64,000 nt of DNA from Halobacillus locisalis (GTDB taxonomy: Bacteria > Bacillota > Bacilli > Bacillales > Halobacillaceae). A program made the translations under genes and the position numbers. The DNA is taken from contig NZ_JACEFG010000002.1 in assembly GCF_013694105.1 (NCBI RefSeq), positions 62,001 through 126,000 of the forward strand, given 5' to 3'. Shown here piece by piece: positions 17,922 through 27,226 of the stretch (position 1 is its first letter; every line of letters starts with the position of its first letter). A model generated the notes under the pieces. That model had not been told where the DNA came from, did not search any database, and saw only the letters and a list, made by a program, of their open reading frames with translations.

Positions 17922-18335
17922 ATGTATATAGGATCTCAGGAGTTTCTAATCACTCTTTTCTTAGGAATCATTGGTTTGATAGCCTTCATGGAAGGGGTTG
18001 AAGAGCTCTTCCGTCGATCTATGAATGCAGATAAGAAGAAGTGGTTCTCGTACAATCATTTGAATGATTCACATGAGAAGTGGGACTGGACAATTCGTAT
18101 AGGATCGCTAGTATTATATCTTTTAGTCTATTTACTGACAGGTTTCAGTTTATTCATCGTTGTATTAGCGCCGATCCTGATTGTAGTATCTACAGAAGGC
18201 GTCCGCGCTTATATGGAGAAAAAGTACGCCTCTAACCCGAACAATTACAAGATTCCCCTCGTTCGTATCGGCCTGATCCTATTCGTATCGCTTCTATTCA
18301 TCGCCTATGCTTATCAAACCTCGATGTTTAGTTAA
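17922..18335 (+). CDS. Membrane protein, possibly DUF4181 family
   Basis: 137 residues with four hydrophobic segments (about residues 8-25, 63-80, 82-100, 115-133) and a charged cytoplasmic loop. The ATG at 17922 follows AAGGAGGTG, 12 bp after the preceding gene. I cannot assign a function. The layout resembles DUF4181 proteins of Bacillus, which often occur as paralogous pairs with small membrane proteins. Confidence 0.7.
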   Translation: MYIGSQEFLITLFLGIIGLIAFMEGVEELFRRSMNADKKKWFSYNHLNDSHEKWDWTIRIGSLVLYLLVYLLTGFSLFIVVLAPILIVVSTEGVRAYMEKKYASNPNNYKIPLVRIGLILFVSLLFIAYAYQTSMFS

Positions 18336-18345
18336 GAATAATAAG

Positions 18346-18390
18346 GAAGGGACAGACCCCGTGCAAGTAAGTACGGAGTTCTGTCCCTTC
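18346..18390 (+). terminator. REP-like hairpin acting as terminator
   Basis: 11-bp arms GAAGGGACAGA/TCTGTCCCTTC separated by 23 nt that include CCCCGTGCAAG. GGGACAGACCCC-type hairpins are common short interspersed repeats in Bacillaceae; here it closes the membrane-protein unit. Confidence 0.55.
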
Positions 18391-18410
18391 GGTATGGAAA
18401 TGGGGATTAT

Positions 18411-19226
18411 CTATCCAATCGGGTGTTTCGTGGATTGACGTTTTGTAAACGTGTGTAGTTCTGTGTAACCAGCGTCCTTTGCTAAGGCGATCGCTTCCTC
18501 GTATCGGTACCCGATATGGCCCGGTTTATGGGCATCCGAACATAAGACGATCCCAACGCCATGCTCCTTACATATTTCAAGTAGTTCAGGATCCGGGTAT
18601 AGTTTGCCGACAGGCTTTCGTAATCCGGCTGTGCTGATTTCAATGCATGTGTTCGTAGCGGCGAGCGCTTTGGCAGCTCGTTCATATTGTCCCCTTAGAA
18701 AATCACGGTCCTCCGGCTCATATCCGAATACTTTGATGACATCAATATGACCGACGAAATCGAAAAGCCCGGAATGAGCGAGCGTTACGACACGGTCAAA
18801 ATACTGTCGATACACCTCGTGGAGGTCGCGTTTCTCGTATTCATTACGGAAAATGGCGAGGTCGATGCCCCAATCGTCAATCCAATGGACAGAACCGATG
18901 ACGTAATCAAATGGATGAGCATCAATGAACGTTTTCATCTCTTCTTCTTTTCCTGGCATGTAATCCATTTCGATGCCCATTTTAATCGGAAGATCTTGTT
19001 CGTTCGCCTGATCGAATAAATGCTGATACGTCGAGAATTCGAGTGTCCGCCTGTTCTCCACCCAAGGATTAGAAAGAATCGCTTTGGTTTCATCAAAGAA
19101 ATAGGCGTGCTCAGAAATACCAAGCTCCTCAATTCCCTCCGCTTTCGCTTTCTCTATGTACGTCTTCAAATACTCGACGTCTAAATCTCCTGTCTCTGCC
19201 ATATGAACGTGGTAGTCCGTACGCAT
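18411..19226 (-). CDS. hisJ: PHP-domain histidinol-phosphatase family protein
   Basis: 271 residues from ATG 19226 (MRTDYHVHMAETGDLD), with AAGGAGGG just upstream; the GTG six nt earlier overlaps that site. PHP metal-binding motifs are DYHVH (residues 4-8), ISEHAYF, IGSVHW, GHIDVIK and CSDAHKPGHIGYRYEEA. HisJ-type enzymes dephosphorylate L-histidinol phosphate. No other his genes are adjacent, so a related PHP phosphoesterase role is possible. Confidence 0.85.
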   Translation of the reverse strand: MRTDYHVHMAETGDLDVEYLKTYIEKAKAEGIEELGISEHAYFFDETKAILSNPWVENRRTLEFSTYQHLFDQANEQDLPIKMGIEMDYMPGKEEEMKTFIDAHPFDYVIGSVHWIDDWGIDLAIFRNEYEKRDLHEVYRQYFDRVVTLAHSGLFDFVGHIDVIKVFGYEPEDRDFLRGQYERAAKALAATNTCIEISTAGLRKPVGKLYPDPELLEICKEHGVGIVLCSDAHKPGHIGYRYEEAIALAKDAGYTELHTFTKRQSTKHPIG

Positions 19227-19369
19227 GAACACCCTCCTTGAATTTTCACTTTTCTTAATAGTACCAAAAATGAATGCGAGGGACCAAGGAAAGGTGAGAG
19301 AAGAACGAAACCAGTCAAATATGTTAAAATAAATAGGTTAGCATACGCCGAAAGAAACAGAGGTGTTCA

Positions 19370-20323
19370 TTGGAAATGAATGAAACGAGAAGAATTACGG
19401 AAGGGGCTTTAATGACAGGCATTTATCTGCTATTGTTATTGGTAATTATTTTCACTCCCAGTATCATTGGTGGACTGTTATTATTGACGCTCCCTGTTCC
19501 GTTTGTGTTTTATAGTTATCGACATGGATGGAAAGCTGGCGGAATGATGTTGATCGCAACGCTCATTTTCACCGTCATCTTTGCAACAGCCATTTCACTG
19601 CCCGCAACGTTATTTGCAGGTATCGGTGGAGTCTTCTTAGGGGGAGCCCTTTATAATAAGCGAACAGCCTACGAAACGTTGGCCGTCGGGTCTCTCGGGT
19701 TCAGTCTGGGGTTCTTGGGTATTTATTTAACGACCCAAGCGTTCTTCGGATTGAATTGGACAGAAGAAATACGCAATAGCCTGGACCGAGCTTTTACTTT
19801 GTCCCAGAATATGTTTGGCAGCCTTCTGACGGGTGACGCCAATCAGGAGCAGATCGACGCGATTCGTGAACAAATCAATACGCTCCCTGACTTGATTCCG
19901 AGTGTGCTCGTGCTGAGTGGCATCATGATTGCGTTCATTGCTCAGTGGTTAGCGTATCGACTGATCAACCGGGTGGAGCGGAAAAAGCACCGATTCCCTC
20001 CTTTTCAACAGTTTAAATTGCCCACATCGATTCTTTGGTATTACTTTTTTGCTATGATCTTCACGTATCTTGTCGGAGATCAGGACGGTACTTTATATTT
20101 GGCAACGATCAATGTGTACACATTGACAGGGGTTTTCCTGGTTCTACAAGGGTTCTCTTTCATTTTTTATTATGCTCAGCAGAAAAAGTGGTCGAAAGCG
20201 ATACCAGCCGTCATCATTATTGTATCCTTACTTCTTCCGCAACTCTTGCTGTATCTTGTAAGAATCTTAGGTATAATTGACATAGGATTTCCTTTAAGAG
20301 AACGTGTTCAAGAGAAGAAATAA
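19370..20323 (+). CDS. yybS: DUF2232 membrane protein YybS
   Basis: 317 residues, about eight membrane helices; N-terminal RRITEGALMTGIYLLLLLVI is the family hallmark. The TTG at 19370 sits 4 nt after AGAGGTG and is preferred, though ATG 19376 is possible. Upstream of gdpP and rplI throughout Bacillales. The fold resembles ECF-type substrate-binding membrane components, but the function is not established. A 32-bp gap to gdpP suggests co-transcription. Confidence 0.9.
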   Translation: MEMNETRRITEGALMTGIYLLLLLVIIFTPSIIGGLLLLTLPVPFVFYSYRHGWKAGGMMLIATLIFTVIFATAISLPATLFAGIGGVFLGGALYNKRTAYETLAVGSLGFSLGFLGIYLTTQAFFGLNWTEEIRNSLDRAFTLSQNMFGSLLTGDANQEQIDAIREQINTLPDLIPSVLVLSGIMIAFIAQWLAYRLINRVERKKHRFPPFQQFKLPTSILWYYFFAMIFTYLVGDQDGTLYLATINVYTLTGVFLVLQGFSFIFYYAQQKKWSKAIPAVIIIVSLLLPQLLLYLVRILGIIDIGFPLRERVQEKK

Positions 20324-20355
20324 AGCTCGCATAAACAGTAGGAGCTGAGTGAGAG

Positions 20356-22329
20356 ATGCCTAACTTTTTTAAAAAGCCAACGATGAGCGGACATTTATGG
20401 ATCATTTATTTGATCTCCTTAGTGTTGCTCGGATTTATTTGGTATTACCAATGGATGCTAGGGTTGATGATGACGCTGTTCTTAGCGGGTTCCATCTTCT
20501 ATAGTGTCCGAACAGAACAGCACATGATCAATGAAACAGAAGAATATATATCCACGCTATCTTATCGAGTGAAAAAGGTCGGTGAAGAGGCGTTATTAGA
20601 AATGCCGATTGGAATCATTTTATATAGTGAGAACTATATGGTTGAGTGGGCAAACCCTTATATGAACCGCTTTACTGACGAAGATTCAGTGGTTGGGCGT
20701 TCTTTGAAGGACTTGTCGGATCAACTGATTCCTCAAATTAAAGAAGATCAACAAGAGTGCTGGATCACGATCGACGGCTATAAGCTGCAGACCATCGTTA
20801 AACGTGATGAACGTCTGCTTTACTTATTTGACCGGACGAAACAGACTGAAATTCATGACCTGTATAAAAATGAACAGACCGTCCTTTCGATTATTTTCCT
20901 GGATAACTACGAGGAGATCACCCAAGGGATGGACGATACAGCGAAGAGCCATATCAACTCGCAAGTGACGTCGATTCTAAACAAGTGGGCGGGCGATTAT
21001 GGCATCTACTTAAAGCGAACCTCACAAGAACGCTTTATGGCCGTGATGAACCAGGAAATCTTAAAGACGTTGGAGAAATCAAAGTTCGAGATTTTGGATG
21101 ACGTCCGCGAATTAATCACGGATCAGAATGTCCCACTTACGTTGAGTTTCGGAATCGGGGTCGGCCCGGTCAGTTTACCAGACTTAGGAGAACTCTCCCA
21201 ATCAAGCCTGGACCTTGCTTTAGGGCGAGGCGGTGACCAAGTGGCAATCAAAGATGACTCAGGAAAAGTTCGTTTCTATGGAGGAAAAACAAATCCGATG
21301 GAGAAGCGGACGCGTGTAAGAGCCCGAGTCATTTCCCACGCGATGAAAGAACTCGTACAAGAGAGCGAAAAGGTCATCATCATGGGGCACAAATCTCCGG
21401 ATATGGATTCGATCGGCGCTTCCATCGGGATTTTGAAGATTGCACAGGCAAACGAAAAGAAAGCAGCCATCGTACTGGATCCGGATGATATCGACACGGG
21501 TGTCCAGCGAATGATTGAAGAAATCCAGAAGGACGAAGATCTATGGCGCTACTTCATCACGCCTGAAGATGCTCTGGAGATGGTCTCGAATGATTCGTTA
21601 CTCGTCGTTGTGGATACACACAAACCGAAACTCGTGATGGAAGAGAAGCTTCTATCGAAAACGGAACATGTCGTCGTGATTGACCACCACCGTCGTGCAG
21701 AAGAATTCATTGCCGACCCGACGCTTGTGTATATGGAGCCTTATGCTTCCTCGACTGCCGAGCTCGTCACAGAGCTTTTGGAGTATCAACCGAAGAAGCT
21801 GAAGTTATCGATGCTCGAATCGACGGCCTTGCTGGCAGGGATTATCGTCGATACGAAAAGCTTCACGCTTAGAACCGGATCGCGTACCTTTGATGCCGCT
21901 TCTTATTTAAGGTCCAAAGGGGCGGACACGGTTCAAGTGCAGAAGTTCATGAAAGAAGATCTTGATGTGTATATTCGCCGGAGCCGGTTGATTGAGCGAG
22001 CGGACATTTACCGGGATGGTGTTGCCATTTCCGTTGGCGATCACGGGGAGTCTTACGGACCTGTCATCATTGCACAAGCAGCCGATACGCTGCTGACCAT
22101 GAGCGGGATTTTCGCTTCATTCGTCATCTCAGAACGAAGTGATGGCCGAATCGGGATCAGTGCAAGGTCCCTCGGAGACATCAATGTGCAAGTGATTATG
22201 GAACGAATGAACGGTGGTGGCCACTTAACGAATGCGGCGACCCAGTTAGAAGACACAACGATTGAAGATGCTCGCGCATTATTGCAAGATATAATTGACG
22301 AATATTTTGAAGGGGGAGACACAGAATGA
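20356..22329 (+). CDS. gdpP: Cyclic-di-AMP phosphodiesterase GdpP
   Basis: 657 residues: two N-terminal membrane helices, a degenerate haem-binding PAS domain (about 80-150), a degenerate GGDEF domain (about 175-305) and DHH-DHHA1 phosphodiesterase (about 340-650) with [28 protein letters not shown] and [13 protein letters not shown]. It degrades c-di-AMP and so influences osmotic and wall homeostasis. Stop overlaps rplI start by 4 nt (ATGA). Confidence 0.97.
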   Translation: MPNFFKKPTMSGHLWIIYLISLVLLGFIWYYQWMLGLMMTLFLAGSIFYSVRTEQHMINETEEYISTLSYRVKKVGEEALLEMPIGIILYSENYMVEWANPYMNRFTDEDSVVGRSLKDLSDQLIPQIKEDQQECWITIDGYKLQTIVKRDERLLYLFDRTKQTEIHDLYKNEQTVLSIIFLDNYEEITQGMDDTAKSHINSQVTSILNKWAGDYGIYLKRTSQERFMAVMNQEILKTLEKSKFEILDDVRELITDQNVPLTLSFGIGVGPVSLPDLGELSQSSLDLALGRGGDQVAIKDDSGKVRFYGGKTNPMEKRTRVRARVISHAMKELVQESEKVIIMGHKSPDMDSIGASIGILKIAQANEKKAAIVLDPDDIDTGVQRMIEEIQKDEDLWRYFITPEDALEMVSNDSLLVVVDTHKPKLVMEEKLLSKTEHVVVIDHHRRAEEFIADPTLVYMEPYASSTAELVTELLEYQPKKLKLSMLESTALLAGIIVDTKSFTLRTGSRTFDAASYLRSKGADTVQVQKFMKEDLDVYIRRSRLIERADIYRDGVAISVGDHGESYGPVIIAQAADTLLTMSGIFASFVISERSDGRIGISARSLGDINVQVIMERMNGGGHLTNAATQLEDTTIEDARALLQDIIDEYFEGGDTE

Positions 22330-22772
22330 AAGTAATTTTCACTTCGGATGTAAAAGGAAAAGGGAAAAAAGGCGAAATCAAAAATGTGAACGACGGCTAC
22401 GCGCGTAACTACCTTCTGAAGCATAATTTAGCGGTCGAAGCGACCAAAGGTAATATTCAAGCCCAGCAAGCAAAAGACCAGAAAAAAGAACAGCTTGCCC
22501 AACAAGAAGTAGAGGAAGCGGAGAAATTGAAAGAAACGCTTGCCGGTATTGAAGTGAAACTTGCAGCTAAGTCCGGCGACAATGGCCGTTTGTTCGGATC
22601 AATTACGAGTAAACAAATTGCTGAACAACTGAAGAAAAACCACGATATCAAAATCGATAAGCGTAAAATCGAATTGGACGAGCCGATTCGTTCGCTTGGA
22701 TACACGAATGTACCTGTGAAACTTCATAATGAAGTGACAGGCACAATCCGCGTCCATATCGACGAAAAATAG
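22326..22772 (+). CDS. rplI: 50S ribosomal protein L9
   Basis: 148 residues, full length. [29 protein letters not shown] and the C-terminal [14 protein letters not shown] and [10 protein letters not shown] match L9. Coupled to gdpP by a 4-nt overlap; GGGGGAGAC serves as ribosome site inside gdpP. Confidence 0.98.
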   Translation: MKVIFTSDVKGKGKKGEIKNVNDGYARNYLLKHNLAVEATKGNIQAQQAKDQKKEQLAQQEVEEAEKLKETLAGIEVKLAAKSGDNGRLFGSITSKQIAEQLKKNHDIKIDKRKIELDEPIRSLGYTNVPVKLHNEVTGTIRVHIDEK

Positions 22773-22837
22773 AGTAGGAATTCAATCAGTAGCAGGTTGA
22801 TGCTCTTAAAGATTGTCATGTGACCTGTATGTTTCAG

Positions 22838-22912
22838 AAGCACTTGTTTACCCCTTGCGTATGGGAGGTTGATGCGCAAGGGCCATTCATGTGCTTTTTG
22901 CTTTTTAGAGAA
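22838..22912 (+). terminator. Large hairpin terminator after rplI
   Basis: Outer arms AAGCAC (22838-22843) and GTGCTT (22891-22896) enclose a strong inner 8-bp stem CCCTTGCG/CGCAAGGG (22852-22859/22875-22882); TTTTTGCTTTTT follows. Confidence 0.65.
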
Positions 22913-22927
22913 GAAATGACGTAGTAT
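22898..22927 (+). promoter_or_regulatory. Putative promoter of dnaB
   Basis: -35 TTGCTT (22898-22903), 18-bp spacer, -10 TAGTAT (22922-22927). Predicted start about 22934, at the edge of the structured leader below. Confidence 0.4.
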
Positions 22928-22937
22928 CCCTAGATTT

Positions 22938-23020
22938 GAGGGGCTTGGCAACGTAAGCAAAATCAGGGTGTCGGCGGGTTGTCGACATTTTGCTTTTGCT
23001 TATGTCACAAGCAGCCCCTC
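22938..23020 (+). ncRNA. Candidate structured 5' UTR upstream of dnaB
   Basis: Nested dyads: GAGGGGC (22938-22944) with GCCCCTC (23014-23020); GTAAGCAAAA (22953-22962) with TTTTGCTTAT (22994-23003); TGTCG (22969-22973) with CGACA (22983-22987). Together they make one long interrupted hairpin ending about 30 nt before the dnaB start. I know no Rfam family that it matches; it could be a cis-regulatory RNA or a small palindromic element. Confidence 0.5.
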
Positions 23021-23051
23021 TCTGCATTCATCCTTAGAGGAGGAACAGCAA

Positions 23052-24413
23052 GTGAGTGAATTATGGAACGACCGTACCCCGCCTCATAATATAGAAGCCG
23101 AACAAGCGGTGCTTGGTGCCGTTTTTTTAGAACCAGAAGCGATGTCGACAGCTGCTGAGTACCTGCTTCCAGAAGACTTTTACAGGGCAAGCCACCAGCG
23201 GATTTTTGAAGTGATGCTCTCCCTGTCCGATCGAGGAGAGCCCATTGACCTTGTTACGGTAACCACCGCTTTGTCGAACAATAAAGTGTTAGAAGAAGTT
23301 GGCGGCGTATCGTATTTGAGCGATATCGCAAACTCGGTCCCGACAGCGGCAAACATTGTGTACTATACAAAAATTGTCAGTGAGAAATCGACGTTACGAA
23401 GCTTGATTCGAACGGCGACCAATATTGTCACGTCAGGTTATGAGGAAGAAGATGACTTAGAAGAGGTCCTGAACTCAGCCGAGAAAGAGATTCTAGAGGT
23501 ATCTCAGAGTAAAAATTCGAGTGCGTTCAAAAGCATTAAAGATGTGTTGATCGATGTTTATGACAACATTGAACAACTCCACCATAATGATGGAAATACA
23601 ACGGGGATTCCGACGGGATATCGCGATTTGGATAAGATCACGTCCGGATTCCAGCGGAACGACTTGATCATTATTGCGGCCCGACCTTCGATGGGTAAGA
23701 CCGCCTTTGCCTTGAACATCGCTCAGAACGTAGCGGTTCACACCGATGAGAATGTCGCGATCTTCAGCCTCGAGATGGGTGCCGATCAGCTTGTATCCCG
23801 TATGCTTTGTGCAGAAGGGAATATCGATGCACAGCGTCTTCGTACAGGAAGCATGGAAGCGGAAGACTGGAATAAACTGACGATGGCGATGGGAAGTTTG
23901 TCGAATGCAGGCATCTACATCGACGATACACCGGGTATCCGTGTCAGTGAAATCCGCTCCAAGTGCCGCCGTCTGAAGCAAGAACACGGACTTGGTATGA
24001 TCTTGATCGACTATTTGCAGTTGATCCAAGGTAGTGCGAACTCCAAAGAAAACCGTCAACAAGAGGTTTCCGAAATCTCTCGTTCCCTAAAAGGGTTGGC
24101 GCGTGAATTGAACGTGCCGTTGATCGCCCTGTCCCAGCTTTCCCGTGGTGTTGAGTCAAGACAAGATAAGCGCCCGATGATGTCCGACTTGCGTGAATCT
24201 GGCTCGATTGAGCAGGACGCCGACATTGTTGGCTTCCTATATCGTGACGATTACTATGATAAGGAATCGGAGAACCAAAACATTATCGAGATCATTATAT
24301 CGAAGCAGCGTAATGGTCCAGTTGGTAATGTCGAGCTTGCTTTTGTGAAGGAATACAATAAGTTCGTCGACTTGGATCATCGCTACTCGGATGCGGATGT
24401 TCCGCCGGCGTAA
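23052..24413 (+). CDS. dnaB: Replicative DNA helicase (DnaB; DnaC in B. subtilis)
   Basis: 453 residues from GTG 23052 (MSELWNDRTPPHNIEAEQAVLG), which follows GAGGAGGAACAGC; an in-frame extension upstream would be coded by the structured leader and is rejected. N-terminal helicase domain, linker, then RecA-like motor with Walker A ARPSMGKTAFA (about residues 211-221), IDYLQLI (Walker B) and LSRGVESRQDKRP. It unwinds DNA at the fork. The rplI-dnaB order is typical of Bacillales. Confidence 0.97.
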   Translation: MSELWNDRTPPHNIEAEQAVLGAVFLEPEAMSTAAEYLLPEDFYRASHQRIFEVMLSLSDRGEPIDLVTVTTALSNNKVLEEVGGVSYLSDIANSVPTAANIVYYTKIVSEKSTLRSLIRTATNIVTSGYEEEDDLEEVLNSAEKEILEVSQSKNSSAFKSIKDVLIDVYDNIEQLHHNDGNTTGIPTGYRDLDKITSGFQRNDLIIIAARPSMGKTAFALNIAQNVAVHTDENVAIFSLEMGADQLVSRMLCAEGNIDAQRLRTGSMEAEDWNKLTMAMGSLSNAGIYIDDTPGIRVSEIRSKCRRLKQEHGLGMILIDYLQLIQGSANSKENRQQEVSEISRSLKGLARELNVPLIALSQLSRGVESRQDKRPMMSDLRESGSIEQDADIVGFLYRDDYYDKESENQNIIEIIISKQRNGPVGNVELAFVKEYNKFVDLDHRYSDADVPPA

Positions 24414-24418
24414 TACAA

Positions 24419-24447
24419 AGAAGCCACCTCATGATGAGGTGGCTTTT
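24419..24447 (+). terminator. Terminator of dnaB (left copy)
   Basis: 11-bp stem AAGCCACCTCA/TGAGGTGGCTT with a TGA loop and four T. A near-identical hairpin recurs at 24902-24928 beyond the repeat pair. Confidence 0.9.
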
Positions 24448-24501
24448 CAGGTTGCCTGCAGAAGTTAGTGGAACGGTTCTGTTAGATCATATAAGAATAC
24501 C

Positions 24502-24850
24502 GTGGGCTGGAAAACGACTCGCTTTCCTGCGGGGGAGCCGGCAAGCCTCCTCGGTCGTTAACACTCCCTGTGGGGTCTCGCCTAGGCCCTTCTCCCGCGG
24601 GAGTCTCCCCGTTTTCCAGCCCACTATGCTACAAATAGTGGGAACAGAACCTTGCCAAGCATGGAGCTCTCATCAGTAGAACTTCACAGTGTAGCTGAAT
24701 CTGTAGAGGTTCGTACTTCCTAATTTAAGGTGGTGTGGAAACGGCCGCACTCCTGAAGGATTCTGAGGCTTGGGTGAGATCCCGCAGGTCGCGTATCTAC
24801 CCGAGGAAGCTCACCGCCTCCTGCGGAAAGGGAGTCGTTTCCACGACACC
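24502..24850. repeat. Inverted pair of ~120-bp palindromic repeats (locus 4)
   Basis: Forward unit 24502-24624 is bounded by GTGGGCTGGAAAACG and CGTTTTCCAGCCCAC; its dyad extends outward to GGTTCTGTT (24475-24483) and AACAGAACC (24643-24651). Reverse unit 24729-24850 is bounded by GGTGGTGTGGAAACG and CGTTTCCACGACACC. The 24448-25113 interval has no supported gene; short ORFs coincide with the repeats, and 24930-25113 shows nothing recognisable. Confidence 0.9.
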
Positions 24851-24901
24851 GGTACCTTCTCACCTTGGAAGAACCGACAGTAGCTTACAAAACACTCTGA
24901 G

Positions 24902-24928
24902 AAGCCACCTCATGTTGAGGTGGCTTTT
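24902..24928 (+). terminator. Duplicated terminator (right copy)
   Basis: Same AAGCCACCTCA/TGAGGTGGCTT stem as 24421-24445, differing only in the loop (TGT in place of TGA), followed by TTTT. It flanks the right side of the repeat pair. Confidence 0.85.
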
Positions 24929-25113
24929 GTTATTCTATAATGAAAGCGTGAGCGTAGGCAGTGAAACGAGGAGGGTAATCACACTTAGGCAGCCCAGTCC
25001 ACAACCTGTCGCTCCTTCAGAGGCAGTATGAATCTTGTAAAGCCTTCGATCCTCATGGTCTCGGTTCGAGATTCGTTCCTTCTTTGGCCTATAAGACATG
25101 TATCAATGCTCCT

Positions 25114-26013
25114 CTATCGTAGATTGAAATCACCGGAACTTGATGTTACATCAATGTGGGCTTCTCCGTCCCCGACACTTCCCTTGACGCGGTGATCGGA
25201 TATTTCTTCGTACGTGAAAGCTTCTTGTGAGATCGAGGCTTCACCAGAGCTTGAAGAAAACGAGACTTCAGTAGATAGAGGATCATCTAGTAAGGAAATG
25301 TCCGTATCCCCACTTGAGGTGCGAACCGTGATGCTCGTATCTGGCTCATGGTCTAACCATTCGACATCGCCTGAGGAGCTATTGGACTCACTGCGTTCGG
25401 CACTGACTTTTTTATTCTCAATGTCTCCACTACTTGTTTTCACCGTAAGCTGTTCTGCTGAAACAGTGTGTGTCTGAATGCGTCCACTGGAAGAATGGAA
25501 GGTCGCGGTGCCGGTCAATTCCATGTCTTTGATGAATTGGTCTCCTGAACTAGAAGACACATCAAGGTTGTTCAAGTTCAGTTGAGATACGTTAATGTCA
25601 CCAGAAGAGGAATGAGCCGTTAGAGTTTCATAGGTTTTCTCGGGTACCAAAACGTTCAGCTTCGTTCTGTTTTGTACAGAACCAAAAGAAAAAGAAGGCT
25701 TGAAGTCTCGTTTAGGAAACTCGATCAACAGCTGATCGCCTCTCGTCTCCACGTAAAGCTCTCCTACTTGTTTTGGGTGGCTGAGTTCCCCTGACAACTC
25801 TATTCTGATTTGGTCCCCTGCCCCTTCGAAAATCGTGATATCAGAAGAAGAGGTCGATACATTAATTTTTTCGATTCCCTTACTTGAAAGAGATCGTTGA
25901 TCGTCGATGGTGGTTAGATCACTAGAAAATACATTGGTTGTCGATTTTAAAGTAAGATAGCCAATACCGATCACTACTAATACGATTACTATACTCACGC
26001 TAAGTATCTTCAT
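25114..26013 (-). CDS. DUF4097 family beta-strand repeat protein
   Basis: 299 residues: one N-terminal membrane anchor (about 5-22) then an extracellular domain built from repeated (S/T)SSGD motifs spaced roughly 20 residues apart, at least eight times, typical of the DUF4097/LiaG-like beta-helix proteins. Such proteins are often linked to envelope-stress genes, but none is adjacent. ATG 26013 has AAGGAGTG upstream. Role unknown. Confidence 0.82.
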   Translation of the reverse strand: MKILSVSIVIVLVVIGIGYLTLKSTTNVFSSDLTTIDDQRSLSSKGIEKINVSTSSSDITIFEGAGDQIRIELSGELSHPKQVGELYVETRGDQLLIEFPKRDFKPSFSFGSVQNRTKLNVLVPEKTYETLTAHSSSGDINVSQLNLNNLDVSSSSGDQFIKDMELTGTATFHSSSGRIQTHTVSAEQLTVKTSSGDIENKKVSAERSESNSSSGDVEWLDHEPDTSITVRTSSGDTDISLLDDPLSTEVSFSSSSGEASISQEAFTYEEISDHRVKGSVGDGEAHIDVTSSSGDFNLR

Positions 26014-26180
26014 TCAAACACTCCTTATATATTATAGTGGCTGATTTCTATGTGAACTTATCTAAGGTCATAGAGAAAAGAGTGACCTGATGCCTTCTTT
26101 CTTGTAGTACGAAGCAATATGGAAAAAGGTTCCGATTTTTTATAACAAACTTCATTCATAGGTTTACCACTTTCTACCCC

Positions 26181-26211
26181 AAAAAAAGAAGCTTCCAAAG
26201 GGAAGCTTCTC
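26181..26211 (-). terminator. Terminator downstream of the DeoR-type gene
   Basis: On the minus strand GAAGCTTCC/GGAAGCTTC with a 4-nt loop and seven T. Confidence 0.88.
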
Positions 26212-26281
26212 TCATCTATCATCAACACAGCCCATCACGCCTTCTGAAAAGTCACGCTGGAACTTGTGGATGAAACAATAT

Positions 26282-27064
26282 TCAACTCCAATAGTCTATC
26301 GGGTCTTCATCTGTAACGAGAAGATCAACTTGATGCTTTTCTAGCAATTGTTGAAAATCCTGGTCAGGTGGATGGTCCGTAATAACTAAGTCCACATCTT
26401 TTAATTCAGCAAATTGAAAGAACTCGGTAACGCCTATCTTCGTGTGGTCGGCGAGTACGATGACCTGTTCTGCTTGTTGCATCATCGTTCGCTTGACCAT
26501 CCCATCTTCTTCGTGGGCTATGGTCAATCCATTCGCCGATAGACCGACAACGCCAATGAACACCTTATCTACATGGAAGTTTCTCAAACGATCGATCACG
26601 GAAGTCCCATATAAAAAGCCATGTTCCTTCTGTAATCGACCGCCTAGCAATTGAATGTCTATGTGTGGTTTTTCAGAAAGGATTTCTGCTTGATGAATGG
26701 AGTTCGTAATGACCTTCAAGTGTAGTCCATCCATTGCTTTGGCGCAAGCCTGGACCGTTGTCGAGGTGTCCAAGATGAGCGTATCGCCTTCTTGGATTAA
26801 TGAAGCAGCCCTTGTCCCGATTTGCTTCTTCTCTTTGGAAACGGTCTGCAGTCTGTTTGTGTAATCCAACACTTCACTATGGCTGCTAGGAAGGATGGCG
26901 CCTCCTCTTGTCCGCACAATCGCGTTTCGATCCTCTAGTTTGACTAAATCTCTCCGGGCAGTATCCCTGGAAATATTGAAGCGTTCACACAGTTCGTCGA
27001 CCGAGATGCGACGATGAGCTTCTAAGTAATGAACAATATCAATCAATCGTTCTTCCTGATACAT
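26282..27064 (-). CDS. DeoR family transcriptional regulator
   Basis: 260 residues from ATG 27064 (MYQEERLIDIVHYLEAHRRI). DeoR-type winged HTH with SVDELCERFNISRDTARRDLVKLE at about residues 19-42, then RTRGGAI, then the sugar-phosphate isomerase-like sensor domain with DTSTTVQACA and ITNSI. Members usually control sugar catabolism through a phosphosugar. No sugar operon is adjacent, so the target is elsewhere or only itself. The upstream in-frame ATG 27082 lacks a ribosome site. Confidence 0.88.
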   Translation of the reverse strand: MYQEERLIDIVHYLEAHRRISVDELCERFNISRDTARRDLVKLEDRNAIVRTRGGAILPSSHSEVLDYTNRLQTVSKEKKQIGTRAASLIQEGDTLILDTSTTVQACAKAMDGLHLKVITNSIHQAEILSEKPHIDIQLLGGRLQKEHGFLYGTSVIDRLRNFHVDKVFIGVVGLSANGLTIAHEEDGMVKRTMMQQAEQVIVLADHTKIGVTEFFQFAELKDVDLVITDHPPDQDFQQLLEKHQVDLLVTDEDPIDYWS

Positions 27065-27177
27065 TCTCAAGCACCCTTCCATTTATATCCTTCGTAAGCT
27101 ATTATAAGTTATTAAGAGTATTGTTTCAATAAAATTAAGTAATCATAAGTATTTTAATTAATAGGGATGAATTCATT

Positions 27178-27222
27178 ATTATCGAACATTAACAATATAT
27201 AAACCTCTTAACGTTCGGAAAT
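27178..27222 (+). promoter_or_regulatory. Paired PurR boxes upstream of purA
   Basis: ATTATCGAACATT (27178-27190) and, inverted, AACGTTCGGAAAT (27210-27222, complement ATTTCCGAACGTT). The second fits the B. subtilis PurBox AWWWCCGAACWWT fully and the first with one mismatch; they converge with a 19-bp gap directly upstream of the -35, as expected for PurR repression relieved by PRPP. Confidence 0.8.
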
Positions 27223-27226
27223 GGCG

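Noticed and set aside
22968-23051. 28-codon N-terminal extension of DnaB
   Set aside because: Encoded by the structured leader, no ribosome site at its start, and DnaB orthologues begin at MSELWNDR-like sequence.
24431-25031. ORFs of 82 and 98 codons in the repeat pair after dnaB
   Set aside because: Encoded mostly by the palindromic repeats; equivalent frames occur in the other repeat copies with frame breaks.
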